Source: Lachnospiraceae bacterium (GTDB taxonomy: Bacteria; Bacillota; Clostridia; Lachnospirales; Lachnospiraceae). From it: a stretch of DNA of 64,000 nt. Below are positions 26,571 to 36,392 of the stretch, one piece after another. Positions within the stretch are counted from its first letter, which is position 1; each line of letters starts with the position of its first letter. The position numbers were made by a program, and so were the translations under genes. Location of the stretch: NCBI GenBank assembly GCA_902363135.1, contig CABIZF010000001.1, positions 248,001 through 312,000 on the forward strand, given 5' to 3'. Under the pieces are notes generated by a model. It saw nothing but the letters and a program-made list of their open reading frames with translations. It did not search any database and was not told the DNA's origin.

Positions 26571-26600
26571 CAGAAACGGAAAGAGAAGAGGCTAAGAAGC

Positions 26601-28670
26601 ATGGAAAATTTGAACATTCAGCTGCCATGGCCTGGATGGCGGGCAGTAAAGTATCTTGGAAGCGGTCAGTTCGGGCAGGTATATGAGATTGAGCGCACGC
26701 AGGCCGGGATCACGGAGCATGCGGCGGTGAAGATCGTCACACGGCCAAAAGATGAGAGCGAGCTGGAAGCACGGTATGAAAACGGGTTTGATGAGGAAAG
26801 CGTTGCGGCGTCCTACGCGGAGGAACTGCAGCAGTATGCCAGCGAGTACCGTCTGATGCTGGAGATGAAAGGGCAGTCAAATATCATCAGTTGCGACGAT
26901 TTTACCCTGATCGAGAATCCGAATGGGATCGGTGGAAAGATCTATATCCGGATGGAGCTGCTGACACCGTTGAAAAAGATGCAAAAAGAGATATTTACAA
27001 AGGAAGAGACCGTGATCCGGCTCGGTATGGACATCTGTCGGGCGCTGATGCTCTGCGAGGAGAAACATATTATCCACCGGGATATCAAGCCGGAGAATAT
27101 TATGGTGTCACAATTTGGTGATTTCAAGCTGTGCGATTTTGGCGTTTCCCGGTTTCTGGACCATACGACGAATGCATCTCAGTCGGGTACTCCGGCATAC
27201 TGGGCACCGGAAATTGCGCATATGGAAAAATACGGAAAGTCGGTAGATCTGTATTCACTCGGCATCATGATGTATTGGATGCTGAACAACCGCAAGATGC
27301 CATTTATCGATGCGGATGAGGTGATGACCCCACAGAAAATGAATGAAGCACTGCGGCGGCGCTACAGCGGTGAGCGTTTGCCGATGCCGGCGAAGGGGAG
27401 CCATCGGCTGAAGCAGATCGTACTGAAGGCCTGTGCATACCGTCCATCAGACCGGTATACATCTGCAAATGAGATGTATGCAGATCTGGAGGCACTGCAG
27501 TCTGGTACGGGCAGAAATGAAAGCCAGTTCCATGGAAGTACTTCTGGTGGAACGGTCGGTGGAGAGCATACTGCTTTTAATGGAACGATCGGTGGAAAAG
27601 GAACCTACGGCAGCACACAGGGGAGCTGGAGCGGCCGGACAGAGGGAAATGCATGGAACGATGATACCCAGCATACGATCGGCAAGCCAAAGCAGGCACA
27701 TAAGCAAATGTGGGAAACCGACTCCGATATGGGAACGGTTGAAGAGACCGTTGGTGTCAGACAGGCTTATGCAAAGCAGGAACAAAAGCAGAAGCAGATG
27801 ATAGCTCAGGTGAAGGCAGAGGTGTCACAGGCAGAAGAAAAAAAGAAAAATTGGTTGCGGTGGAAATATGCGACCTCGGATCTGTGGCTGTGTATCGCCG
27901 ATACCGCGATCGTGCTTGTCGTCCATTATCTGCTGTTATTCTGTTATCAGAAGGATTCGATGTCTTTGCAGAGTCATTATTTCCACATTCAATATGGATA
28001 TGCCAGGAGCTGGGTTCTGGTAAATGGTACCTTAAGTGCTTCCTGGTTTCTGCCGATCCTGGCGGCAATTGCTGTAGTTCTGTTTCACAGAGAAATGCTA
28101 CGAAATGGAATCGTGGTGAAGATGATCGCAAGCATTGCGATCGCATCTTATCTGAGCGTATACTCAGAAATTGGAAGCCTGATTTTAAAGAAGTGGTCAT
28201 TCTACTTTAACCATGCGATTTGGATTGATGTAGTAGCTTTTGCAAGCAGTTACGGTGCAATGCTTTTCCTCGCCAGCGGTTTGGTAGGAGATGACACTGA
28301 AACGACGAGTGAAGGAGTTCTTTGGGGGGCGATGCCATTCTACTATTATTACACATTTTATGTTATCGGCAAAAATCTGGATCGTTTTGAGGCAGGAGGT
28401 ATTCCAATCTGGATGGGACTGATGCTCGTACCGGTTGTGATGCTGGTTGCAATTTATATCATGAAGAGCAGTGTTCTGGCTAAGATTGCAGGGACAGTTT
28501 TTGGACTTGTTTTTGGCAGTATGATTCTCGCGGTTTTATCCGAAAAATATCCGACTAGCAGCGACTGGTCATGGTATGTATTTGGACTGATTGCTGTTTC
28601 TGTATTGGGGTTGCCTGCGCTTGGCTGGAAGATGGCAGGCAGCTGGGAAAAGGCGATAGAAAAGTTATAG
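26601..28670 (+). CDS. membrane serine/threonine protein kinase (first of a tandem pair)
   Basis: A 689-residue protein. The N-terminal Hanks-type kinase domain (about 12-275) has glycine loop GSGQFGQV, Lys44, catalytic HRDIKPEN (159-166), DFG (179-181) and APE (202-204). The activation segment is NASQSGTPAYW. A Gly/Ser-rich linker (about 305-370) and a Lys/Gln helix follow, then about eight membrane segments (from LWLCIADTAIVLVV to WYVFGLIAVSVLGLPALGW). There are no PASTA repeats, so it is not a PrkC-type muropeptide sensor. The start at 26601 was chosen because the longer frame begins inside a repeat element. The second kinase begins 33 bases downstream. Confidence 0.9.
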   Translation: MENLNIQLPWPGWRAVKYLGSGQFGQVYEIERTQAGITEHAAVKIVTRPKDESELEARYENGFDEESVAASYAEELQQYASEYRLMLEMKGQSNIISCDDFTLIENPNGIGGKIYIRMELLTPLKKMQKEIFTKEETVIRLGMDICRALMLCEEKHIIHRDIKPENIMVSQFGDFKLCDFGVSRFLDHTTNASQSGTPAYWAPEIAHMEKYGKSVDLYSLGIMMYWMLNNRKMPFIDADEVMTPQKMNEALRRRYSGERLPMPAKGSHRLKQIVLKACAYRPSDRYTSANEMYADLEALQSGTGRNESQFHGSTSGGTVGGEHTAFNGTIGGKGTYGSTQGSWSGRTEGNAWNDDTQHTIGKPKQAHKQMWETDSDMGTVEETVGVRQAYAKQEQKQKQMIAQVKAEVSQAEEKKKNWLRWKYATSDLWLCIADTAIVLVVHYLLLFCYQKDSMSLQSHYFHIQYGYARSWVLVNGTLSASWFLPILAAIAVVLFHREMLRNGIVVKMIASIAIASYLSVYSEIGSLILKKWSFYFNHAIWIDVVAFASSYGAMLFLASGLVGDDTETTSEGVLWGAMPFYYYYTFYVIGKNLDRFEAGGIPIWMGLMLVPVVMLVAIYIMKSSVLAKIAGTVFGLVFGSMILAVLSEKYPTSSDWSWYVFGLIAVSVLGLPALGWKMAGSWEKAIEKL

Positions 28671-28703
28671 ATATAAAAGGAAAGAAAAGAGGGAAAAATA
28701 AAT

Positions 28704-30230
28704 ATGGAAGATTTCAATATTCAGCTGCCATGGCCTGGATGGCGGGCAGTAAAGTATCTTGGAAGCGGTCAGTTCGGGAGTGTCTATGAGGTCGAGCGCG
28801 CGCAGCTTGGCATCACGGAGCGGGCTGCGGTGAAGGTGATTGCGCGGCCGAAGGATGAAGATGAGGTGGAGCAGCTGTATGAGAGCGGCTTTGATAAAGA
28901 AAGCGTTTCAGCGTATTATGAAGAGAGTCTGAATCGCTATATTCGTGAATACCGTATGATGATGGAGCTGAAAGGCCAGTCCAACATCGTCAGCTGTGAT
29001 GATTTTGCACTGATTCCGAATCCGGATGGACTAGGCTGGAAAATTTATATCCGGATGGAGCTTCTGACTTCCTTAAAAAAGGTACCGAAGGAGATGCTGG
29101 AAAAGGATTCCGGCGTCATTCGGCTGGGCATGGATATTTGCAGAGCCCTGATGCTGTGCGAGCAGAAGCATATCATCCACCGGGATATCAAGCCGGAAAA
29201 TGTGATGGTATCTTCTTTTGGAAATTTCAAGCTGTGTGATTTCGGGATTTCCAGAGTGCTGGACCATACGACCAATGCGACGAAGGCGGGGACTCCGCTC
29301 TACTGGGCACCGGAAGTGGTACGCATGGAAAAGTACGGACAGACGGTTGATATTTATTCGCTTGGAATTATGATGTATGAGATGCTGAACAACCGCAGAG
29401 TGCCATTTATCCGCGCGGATGAACCGATTACAGCGAAGAAAATCGATGAGGCAATGGACCGCAGACAAAGAGGAGAGCAGGTGCCGCCGCCGGCAAACGG
29501 TCACCCGGAGCTGAAACGGATCGTATTGAAGGCGTGTGCATACCGTCCGCAGGATCGATATGCCTCTGCAGAAGAGATGTATGCGGATCTGGAGACACTG
29601 GCAAATGGCGGGGAGAATATCAGCTCGCAGACCTTTCGCTCGCAGTGTGGAATGGCAGAAAGAAATCAGACGGAAGTTCAGAATGCCTGGAAGACGATGG
29701 GAAGCCAGGGCAGTTCGTATGACCGGGGCTGGAAGACGCAGGGCAGTCTGGATGACCGGGCAGGCTGGGGAAGCCAGACTAGCGGTGGTCGGAATGAAAC
29801 GCAGGATCGCCTTATCTTCGATGGCGGGTATCTCTCAGAGGATATGATCACAGAGCCTGACACGCAGGAAGCCGTGCTGGAGGATGTCTATGTCCTGCTT
29901 GTGGGTCGGAAGATCAACAATATAGAGGAGCTGCGGTATAAATTTTTCGGACAGATCATACCAGACAACCGGAAGCTGCTGCTCGTTGCGAAAGATTACA
30001 GCAGGGATGCATACGAGCAGCTTGGCAGATTCGTGCGTCAGGGTTTTGTACATATGGTGGCGGTATGGGCGCCGGAAGAAAAAGGAACCTTAGAGGAGAT
30101 AGCGTCCCTGACCGGTACCAGAATCATCGGTGCGGAGCCGATCAGCTATGTGACACTTGATGAGCTGGGACATGCGGAGCGTGTCCGTGTATGGGAAGAT
30201 GGGATGGAGCTTACTATAGCAATTTCATAA
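28704..30230 (+). CDS. serine/threonine protein kinase fused to a GroEL-apical-like domain
   Basis: A 508-residue soluble protein. Residues 1-300 are a Hanks kinase very close to the upstream one, identical over NIQLPWPGWRAVKYLGSGQF. It has Lys44, HRD 159-161, DFG 179-181 and APE 202-204. A polar linker (about 301-365) leads to residues 367-508, which align without large gaps with the apical domain of the GroEL encoded at 31087. Matches are FDGGYLSEDM / [20 protein letters not shown] / [22 protein letters not shown] / [12 protein letters not shown] and LDELGHAERVRV / [12 protein letters not shown]. There is no equatorial ATPase domain. A role in folding, client sensing or chaperonin regulation is inference. 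The last codons (LTIAIS) overlap a 160-bp element. groES follows 433 bases later. Confidence 0.9.
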   Translation: MEDFNIQLPWPGWRAVKYLGSGQFGSVYEVERAQLGITERAAVKVIARPKDEDEVEQLYESGFDKESVSAYYEESLNRYIREYRMMMELKGQSNIVSCDDFALIPNPDGLGWKIYIRMELLTSLKKVPKEMLEKDSGVIRLGMDICRALMLCEQKHIIHRDIKPENVMVSSFGNFKLCDFGISRVLDHTTNATKAGTPLYWAPEVVRMEKYGQTVDIYSLGIMMYEMLNNRRVPFIRADEPITAKKIDEAMDRRQRGEQVPPPANGHPELKRIVLKACAYRPQDRYASAEEMYADLETLANGGENISSQTFRSQCGMAERNQTEVQNAWKTMGSQGSSYDRGWKTQGSLDDRAGWGSQTSGGRNETQDRLIFDGGYLSEDMITEPDTQEAVLEDVYVLLVGRKINNIEELRYKFFGQIIPDNRKLLLVAKDYSRDAYEQLGRFVRQGFVHMVAVWAPEEKGTLEEIASLTGTRIIGAEPISYVTLDELGHAERVRVWEDGMELTIAIS

Positions 30231-30374
30231 ATTACTGCAAACAATCCAGTCCATCATAGCGTGAAGCCCTGCGTCAGATATCTTTGCCGTGCGTCAGCAC
30301 GCCTGCAGGTATCTTCCTTGTCCTTCGCGCTCTGCTGAACGGTCTTGATTGTATTATTTTATGGAATTGCTATA
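30215..30374. mobile_element. 160-bp MITE-like element with terminal inverted repeats
   Basis: The left end TATAGCAATTTCATAA and the right end TTATGGAATTGCTATA are inverted copies with one mismatch, and ACAATC/GATTGT pair further in. TA at both outer ends would fit insertion at a TA dinucleotide. The element carries the final codons and stop of the kinase-apical gene. No open frame inside. The remaining bases to the groES promoter (30375-30470) are A-rich with no clear feature. Confidence 0.6.
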
Positions 30375-30473
30375 AAAAATCTTCAAAAAAACGATAAATG
30401 AGTAAAACGGAGAAAAACGGAGAAAATCAGAGAATATCAAAAGAATACATATAAAAACAGGAAACTGATGAAT

Positions 30474-30502
30474 TTGCATTATTCCGGTAATTTCATTAAT
30501 AT
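30474..30502 (+). promoter_or_regulatory. groESL promoter
   Basis: TTGCAT and TAATAT with a 17-base spacer, immediately upstream of the CIRCE operator. Confidence 0.75.
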
Positions 30503-30513
30503 AGCATTGTTGA

Positions 30514-30540
30514 TTAGCACTCAAGCTTGACGAGTGCTAG
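30514..30540. promoter_or_regulatory. CIRCE operator (HrcA binding site)
   Basis: TTAGCACTC, nine bases, GAGTGCTAG matches the CIRCE inverted repeat at 17 of 18 arm positions. HrcA represses groESL at this site until heat or misfolded protein titrates GroEL. hrcA itself is not in the window. Confidence 0.95.
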
Positions 30541-30663
30541 CAAATAAAAGCGAATTTAGCCGAATCACCGCAATGGCCGTTCGGTTATAAGCGGGCAGTA
30601 TGTGGACGACAGGTTCACCTGCCACAATGGATCTGGATGAAACCATCTAAGGAGGAATTAAAT

Positions 30664-30948
30664 ATGAAGTTAGTACCGTTAGGCGACAGAGTTGTATTAA
30701 AGCAGTTTGAAGCAGAAGAGACGACCAAATCCGGTATCATTCTTACAAGTAAGACACAGGAGAAGCCGCAGGAGGCTGAGGTTATCGCGGTAGGACCGGG
30801 CGGACTGGTAGACGGCAAAGAAGTGACCATGCAGGTAAAGGTCGGCGATAAGGTAATCTACTCCAAGTATTCAGGAAACGAAGTAAAGCTTGGCGAGGAA
30901 GAGTACATCATCGTAAAGCAGAGTGATATTCTCGCAGTAGTAGAGTAA
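30664..30948 (+). CDS. groES: co-chaperonin GroES
   Basis: The 94-residue heptameric lid of the GroEL chamber. It starts MKLVPLGDRVVLKQFEAEE, contains the mobile loop region TTKSGIILTSKTQEKPQ and ends KQSDILAVVE. Ribosome binding site AAGGAGG is 9 bases upstream of 30664, which rules out the upstream ATG. It lies 138 bases before groEL in the same CIRCE-controlled unit. Confidence 0.97.
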   Translation: MKLVPLGDRVVLKQFEAEETTKSGIILTSKTQEKPQEAEVIAVGPGGLVDGKEVTMQVKVGDKVIYSKYSGNEVKLGEEEYIIVKQSDILAVVE

Positions 30949-31035
30949 AACAAATTGCACAGGCATCAGAGCAAGAATATCGGATGCCGGGCAGACAAAG
31001 AAGCAGATCCGAACGATCTGGCTTTGGACGGATAG

Positions 31036-32712
<1,677 letters not shown>

Positions 32713-32867
32713 TAAAGCATTGAGACGTGCAAGGATGTCGAGAAAGCAAGAGAATCACTTGTGATTCTCTTGCTGGATCGGCAGACTTGTGGGGCGATAG
32801 CCCCTCAGCGAAAGAGCGAAGCTCTTGAGCTGTAGTACGTCTATTCATTCCTAAAATATTTATAAAA

Positions 32868-32896
32868 TGAGGGTAAACAATAGACGTTTACCCTCA
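32868..32896 (+). terminator. terminator-like hairpin after groEL
   Basis: TGAGGGTAAAC pairs with GTTTACCCTCA; the T-run is weak. Between the groEL stop and this hairpin lie two more palindromes, one with a 13-bp stem (GCAAGAGAATCAC / GTGATTCTCTTGC at about 32735-32763). Confidence 0.55.
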
Positions 32897-32909
32897 TTTG
32901 TGTTAAACT
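32881..32909 (+). promoter_or_regulatory. weak promoter candidate before the membrane-anchored protein
   Basis: TAGACG and TAAACT with a 17-base spacer. A CodY-box-like sequence (AATTTTCTGATAAAT, 13 of 15 to consensus) follows at 32924-32938, in the leader just before the ribosome binding site. Confidence 0.4.
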
Positions 32910-32972
32910 GAAAAAAGTGCAGGAATTTTCTGATAAATCATCTGCAAAAACGAACATATGAAGGAGCAGAGT

Positions 32973-33653
32973 ATGGACGAACGATCAATCCGGGAGATCA
33001 TACGGGAGGAGTTAAAAAAGCTGAAAGGCATGACGTGGGGACAGAGGCTGGGCTACATATGGGATTATTACAAGCCCCTGATGGCAGCGATTCTCGCAGT
33101 GATTCTGGTGATTTCGATCGGGGTCAGTATTTATCGGAATATGCAGATCAATCATCTTCTGAATGTATATTTCGTCAACTGTAACTCAACGGAGCTGGAC
33201 GCACAGGCGATTACAGATGATTTTGCAGAGTACATCGGCGGGATCGGCGCGAAGGACGAGATATTGCTCGATACATCAACGATACTGGATGCAGAGGATA
33301 CCTCTCAGTATTCGATGGCAAGTCAGATGAAGTTTACTGCGGTAGTGGCGGCAGGCGATGTCGATGTGGCGATATTCGATTCCGAACAGTATGAGAAGTA
33401 CCGCGATGGCTATGGGCTTGAAGATCTCTCCGAGGTCTTATCAGAGGAGCAGCTTTCCAGGTGGGAGAATGCCCTTGCCTATGGAAAGGATGAAGAGACC
33501 GGCAAGGAGATTCCGGTAGCGCTGGATGTGCAGAAGGCTTCGCTCATGGAGCAGTCCAATGCCTACAATGGCGAAAAGGTATATGCTGTGGTCATGGCGA
33601 ATTCGTCTCATACGGATATGAGTGCGAGGTTTCTGGAGTATCTTATGCAGTAA
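32973..33653 (+). CDS. membrane-anchored protein of unknown function
   Basis: A 226-residue protein, not recognised. The cytosolic N-terminus is about 35 residues (IREIIREELKKLKGMTWGQR). One membrane segment (LMAAILAVILVISIGVSIY) follows, then an extracellular domain of about 165 residues with VYFVNCNSTELDAQAITDDF and VDVAIFDSEQYEKY. The extracytoplasmic region resembles binding-protein-like folds that occur in Lachnospiraceae membrane proteins, but this is a weak impression. The start at 32973 has AAGGAG 6 bases upstream; an ATG at 32958 has none. A related membrane gene follows 95 bases later. Confidence 0.75.
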   Translation: MDERSIREIIREELKKLKGMTWGQRLGYIWDYYKPLMAAILAVILVISIGVSIYRNMQINHLLNVYFVNCNSTELDAQAITDDFAEYIGGIGAKDEILLDTSTILDAEDTSQYSMASQMKFTAVVAAGDVDVAIFDSEQYEKYRDGYGLEDLSEVLSEEQLSRWENALAYGKDEETGKEIPVALDVQKASLMEQSNAYNGEKVYAVVMANSSHTDMSARFLEYLMQ

Positions 33654-33748
33654 GCGTATCAGCCGGAGAAGGTATTGTTCATTGATGTGTGAACAGTAAC
33701 GAAGAAGGACTCAAAAGATATGAACGGGTAAAACGAGGGAGGAACGAT

Positions 33749-34249
33749 ATGAACGATTCATACAAAGAAATACTAATCAAACGAAATACCCCTGTGGGGA
33801 ACAAGATTCTGAAAGGGCTGTTGATTGCACTGGCGGCAATCAGCATTTTTATCGGGCTGGTATTCTGGCCGCTTCTGATCGTCGGCGCGGTGCTGGTCGT
33901 CGTCTGCTGGCTGTTTGTCCCGAAGCTCGAGGTAGAGTATGAATACTTATACGTCAACGGAGAGCTGGATATCGATGCTATCTACTCCAAACAGAAGCGG
34001 AAAAAGATGGGAAGCTATGATGCATCCGAGCTGGAGATCCTGGCTCCGGAGAATTCCCACGAGCTGGATTCCTTTAAGAATAAAAAGGATCTGAAGCTGA
34101 AGGATTACACATCCTTAGATCCGCATGCGAAGTGCTATATCCTTGTATTCAATAAGGAAAAGGGACAGGAGATGATCAAGGTCGAGCTGGATGAGTCCAT
34201 TCTGAACGATCTTCGCCGGATCGCTCCGAGAAAAGTAAATCTGTATTAA
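33749..34249 (+). CDS. two-TM membrane protein with cytosolic beta-rich domain (DUF6106-like)
   Basis: A 166-residue protein. Two close hydrophobic segments (LKGLLIALAAISIFIGLVF and LLIVGAVLVVVCWLFVP) are followed by EVEYEYLYVNGELDIDAIYS and a basic stretch KQKRKKMGSYDASELEIL. This looks like a family of uncharacterised Lachnospiraceae proteins with a PH-like cytosolic domain. The start at 33749 has GGAGG 7 bases upstream; the longer frame begins at a GTG without a site. Function unknown. Confidence 0.75.
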   Translation: MNDSYKEILIKRNTPVGNKILKGLLIALAAISIFIGLVFWPLLIVGAVLVVVCWLFVPKLEVEYEYLYVNGELDIDAIYSKQKRKKMGSYDASELEILAPENSHELDSFKNKKDLKLKDYTSLDPHAKCYILVFNKEKGQEMIKVELDESILNDLRRIAPRKVNLY

Positions 34250-34302
34250 TTGACGGGACATAATGCAGCAAAAGAAAATGGAAGAGTCTATACAGGCAGA
34301 AC

Positions 34303-34355
34303 AAAAAGCGCAGGCCAGAGCGGGACGGTTAATCCCGCTTTGACCTGCGCTTTTT
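34303..34355. terminator. bidirectional terminator
   Basis: AAAAAGCGCAGG / CCTGCGCTTTTT with an inner AGCGGGA / TCCCGCT stem. It serves the plus-strand membrane gene and the minus-strand sigma module, whose last stop codon lies inside it. Confidence 0.9.
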
Positions 34356-34634
34356 CAGATACAGGCACAGGGCGGTGACGATGCATCCGGTGACAAAGGC
34401 GGCTATGCCGACAACGACATAGGCGCTCGCGCCGCTGTGCAGCAGGACGGAGCTGTAGCCTCCGGGAACTGTGGAGGATGCCATGCCCGCGCGGGAGAGG
34501 AGCGGAAGCATGCTGCCTGAGAGGATCAGGCAGAGCATGCTAAGGATGGTAAGGGTCACCTGCTCATAGCGTCTTCGGTATTTCCGGGTCCTGCGCCGGA
34601 CTTCTCTTTGAATTTGCTCGTAGGAATGTTTCAT
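34329..34634 (-). CDS. small two-TM protein, last gene of sigma/PrsW module
   Basis: A 101-residue protein. The basic cytosolic N-terminus (QIQREVRRRTRKYRRRYEQ) is followed by two membrane segments (TILSMLCLILSGSMLPLL; YVVVGIAAFVTGCIVTALCLY) and a KKRRSKRD tail. It shares architecture and a Ser-Gly-Ala-Tyr-Val-Val-Gly-Ile motif with the product at 36051, so the two are probably paralogues. Either could be an anti-sigma factor or PrsW substrate. GGAGG lies 7 bases before the ATG at 34634. Confidence 0.65.
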   Translation of the reverse strand: MKHSYEQIQREVRRRTRKYRRRYEQVTLTILSMLCLILSGSMLPLLSRAGMASSTVPGGYSSVLLHSGASAYVVVGIAAFVTGCIVTALCLYLKKRRSKRD

Positions 34635-34767
34635 ATATGCCTCCGTGAACAGATGTAATTGTGAGGTTCTGCTTATATAGATATAAATACATGTGGAAAA
34701 GAAAGCTCTCACTCTTTTTTTGATTTTCTGCTGATTTTCTACTATTTTTTTGTATTGTATTTTGCAG

Positions 34768-35442
34768 TTATTCTAGCTTTTCGGAGCTTGCCGTTTGCCG
34801 AGCCTCAGATGGAAGGATTCCCGGTATCAGCAGATGCCTTGCAAGGAACAAAAGCAGAATCAAAAGCGACGGGAACACATACCCGATGCGTCTCCAGATG
34901 CCGTCCGCTGTAATGAGCAGGTTGTAGCTGGCGTGCAGGATGATGCAGGCGCCGACCAGTCCGATGGTACCGGTGAGCCGCAGCCAGCGGTGGTAAAAGA
35001 CGTAGGCCATGCCGCAGCCGATCAGGATGCCGCAGAGGATGTGCACTGCCCCGGCAGAAATACCACGGATCAGCAGAAAGGAAAACTGAGAGGCTCCGTT
35101 TTCGGTCAGATAGCAGGCATTTTCAAAGGTCGCAAAGCCGACAGAGAGCGCAAGGGCAGCGCTTGTCACCTGCTTTTTCTCCGGTTCAAAGATCAGAAAG
35201 TAAAAGAGCAGTGGGAGCAGCTTCATCACCTCTTCGCAGACCGGCGTGATCTCGATCATAGTCGTGGTGGCGTTGGTCTGATAATAATTCATAAAAAAGC
35301 TGCTGACGTAAGCTGCGAGCAGGCAGATCGCCATACCTGCGACGACAAAGAGCGTAAAGACACGCTGCCGGTGTTCGGTAAAAAACAAGGACAGCAACAT
35401 GGGAATCGCGATACAGACGAAAATATTTTCAATGTAGATCAT
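34768..35442 (-). CDS. PrsW-family intramembrane metalloprotease
   Basis: A 224-residue polytopic protein with about seven membrane segments. Family motifs are EEVMK (E70-E71) in EITPVCEEVMKLLP, FATFENA (E107) and His in GAVHILCGILIG (H134) and in LHASYN. In Bacillus subtilis PrsW makes the first cut in an anti-sigma factor to release sigma-W. The sigma factor and small membrane proteins in the same operon are natural partners. The start MIYIEN at 35442 has GGGAGG upstream and overlaps the preceding gene. Confidence 0.85.
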   Translation of the reverse strand: MIYIENIFVCIAIPMLLSLFFTEHRQRVFTLFVVAGMAICLLAAYVSSFFMNYYQTNATTTMIEITPVCEEVMKLLPLLFYFLIFEPEKKQVTSAALALSVGFATFENACYLTENGASQFSFLLIRGISAGAVHILCGILIGCGMAYVFYHRWLRLTGTIGLVGACIILHASYNLLITADGIWRRIGYVFPSLLILLLFLARHLLIPGILPSEARQTASSEKLE

Positions 35443-36061
35443 GGAGAACCTCCCGGAACAGAAGCGGCAGCAGTGCAGCCAGCATGGCGGTGAGCAGCAT
35501 ATCAATGGCAAAGTACAGATTAAAATGCTGATAATCAGTCATAAAGATGGAGACAATGTAGACACCGAGCTGCAAGAAAACACAGAGGAGAAAACAGTGA
35601 TCGAGCCAGGATGTTCGTCGGCCATTTTTTCGGTCACGCAGAATGCGGCAGCTGGCCAGATAGGTGATTGCGCCGAGCGTAATGGCACAGGCAATGCATG
35701 GAAGAAGTGCCGGACCAAAGATTTTGAATAAAAGGACAACGACGGCGACAATGACAGCCGGAATCAGTGCGATGGCGGAGAAGGAGAGCGGCTCGGACTC
35801 TTTGCGCAGCAAAAGCAGCGAGAGAAAGAACAGATAGGCAGCCAGCCATGAGATCTCGCATGTATAAAAGATCTGCGGCACGCGGCCGAGGATCGCCAGA
35901 TACAGGACGAAAAACAGGGTTCCCATCATAAAGCAGCCGTAGCCAAAAGAAAGCATAATAAATCCGCGGTTCTTTTGGCGTATACCCAACCACGCGGAGA
36001 GCAGCATGCATATGAGCAGAACGGTGACCTGGTAAGCGTTGTCGATGATCTCAAAATTCAT
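35429..36061 (-). CDS. polytopic membrane protein of the sigma/PrsW module
   Basis: A 210-residue protein with about seven hydrophobic segments (VTVLLICMLLSAWLGIR, FIMLSFGYGCFMMGTLFFVL and so on). Not assigned to a family. It overlaps the genes on both sides by about 11-14 bases, so the five genes are one translationally coupled operon. The start at 36061 has GGAGGAG upstream. Confidence 0.7.
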   Translation of the reverse strand: MNFEIIDNAYQVTVLLICMLLSAWLGIRQKNRGFIMLSFGYGCFMMGTLFFVLYLAILGRVPQIFYTCEISWLAAYLFFLSLLLLRKESEPLSFSAIALIPAVIVAVVVLLFKIFGPALLPCIACAITLGAITYLASCRILRDRKNGRRTSWLDHCFLLCVFLQLGVYIVSIFMTDYQHFNLYFAIDMLLTAMLAALLPLLFREVLHDLH

Positions 36062-36392
36062 CCTGCTCCTCCTTCCTGTCACGGAAATGCCGGTGCAGAC
36101 GGTACAGCAGAATCGTCACGCAGACGCCGAGCAGGAAGGAAAGGATCCCCATCACAATGTAACCGGAAAAGGCAGAGCCTCCGATCAGACTGGCCGTCAT
36201 TGCAGAATGTGCCATAGTTCCTTCTGAGTGTGCCAGCGAATCCGGAATCCACATCGCCAGCAGCAAAATCAGGATGAGGCTGCCTGCCACACAGGAGAGA
36301 TCAACCAGCCTTTCTTTTTTCCTGGCCTGCTGCCTTTTCAGCTCGCGTATCCGCCGATGGATGAGCGCTGACCGTTCTTCATTTGTCCGCAT
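36051..36392 (-). CDS. small two-TM protein, candidate anti-sigma factor
   Basis: A 113-residue protein. The Arg/Lys-rich N-terminus of about 28 residues (IHRRIRELKRQQARKKERL) could contact the sigma factor. Membrane segments are near 28-46 and 75-95, with an extracytoplasmic loop of about 28 residues between and a charged tail. It is encoded directly after the sigma gene with a 14-base overlap, the usual place of an anti-sigma gene. No zinc-binding anti-sigma motif is present, so the role is inferred from position and topology. Confidence 0.6.
   Translation of the reverse strand: MRTNEERSALIHRRIRELKRQQARKKERLVDLSCVAGSLILILLLAMWIPDSLAHSEGTMAHSAMTASLIGGSAFSGYIVMGILSFLLGVCVTILLYRLHRHFRDRKEEQDEF

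Noticed and set aside
26526..26600. Upstream start for the first kinase
   Set aside because: The extra 25 residues are encoded by an intergenic repeat, and the ATG at 26601 matches the start of the paralogue.
28704..30230. Sequencing or assembly fusion between a kinase gene and groEL
   Set aside because: The apical-like part is clearly diverged from the neighbouring groEL, is preceded by a natural linker and has its own stop, so it is not a copy or misassembly of groEL.
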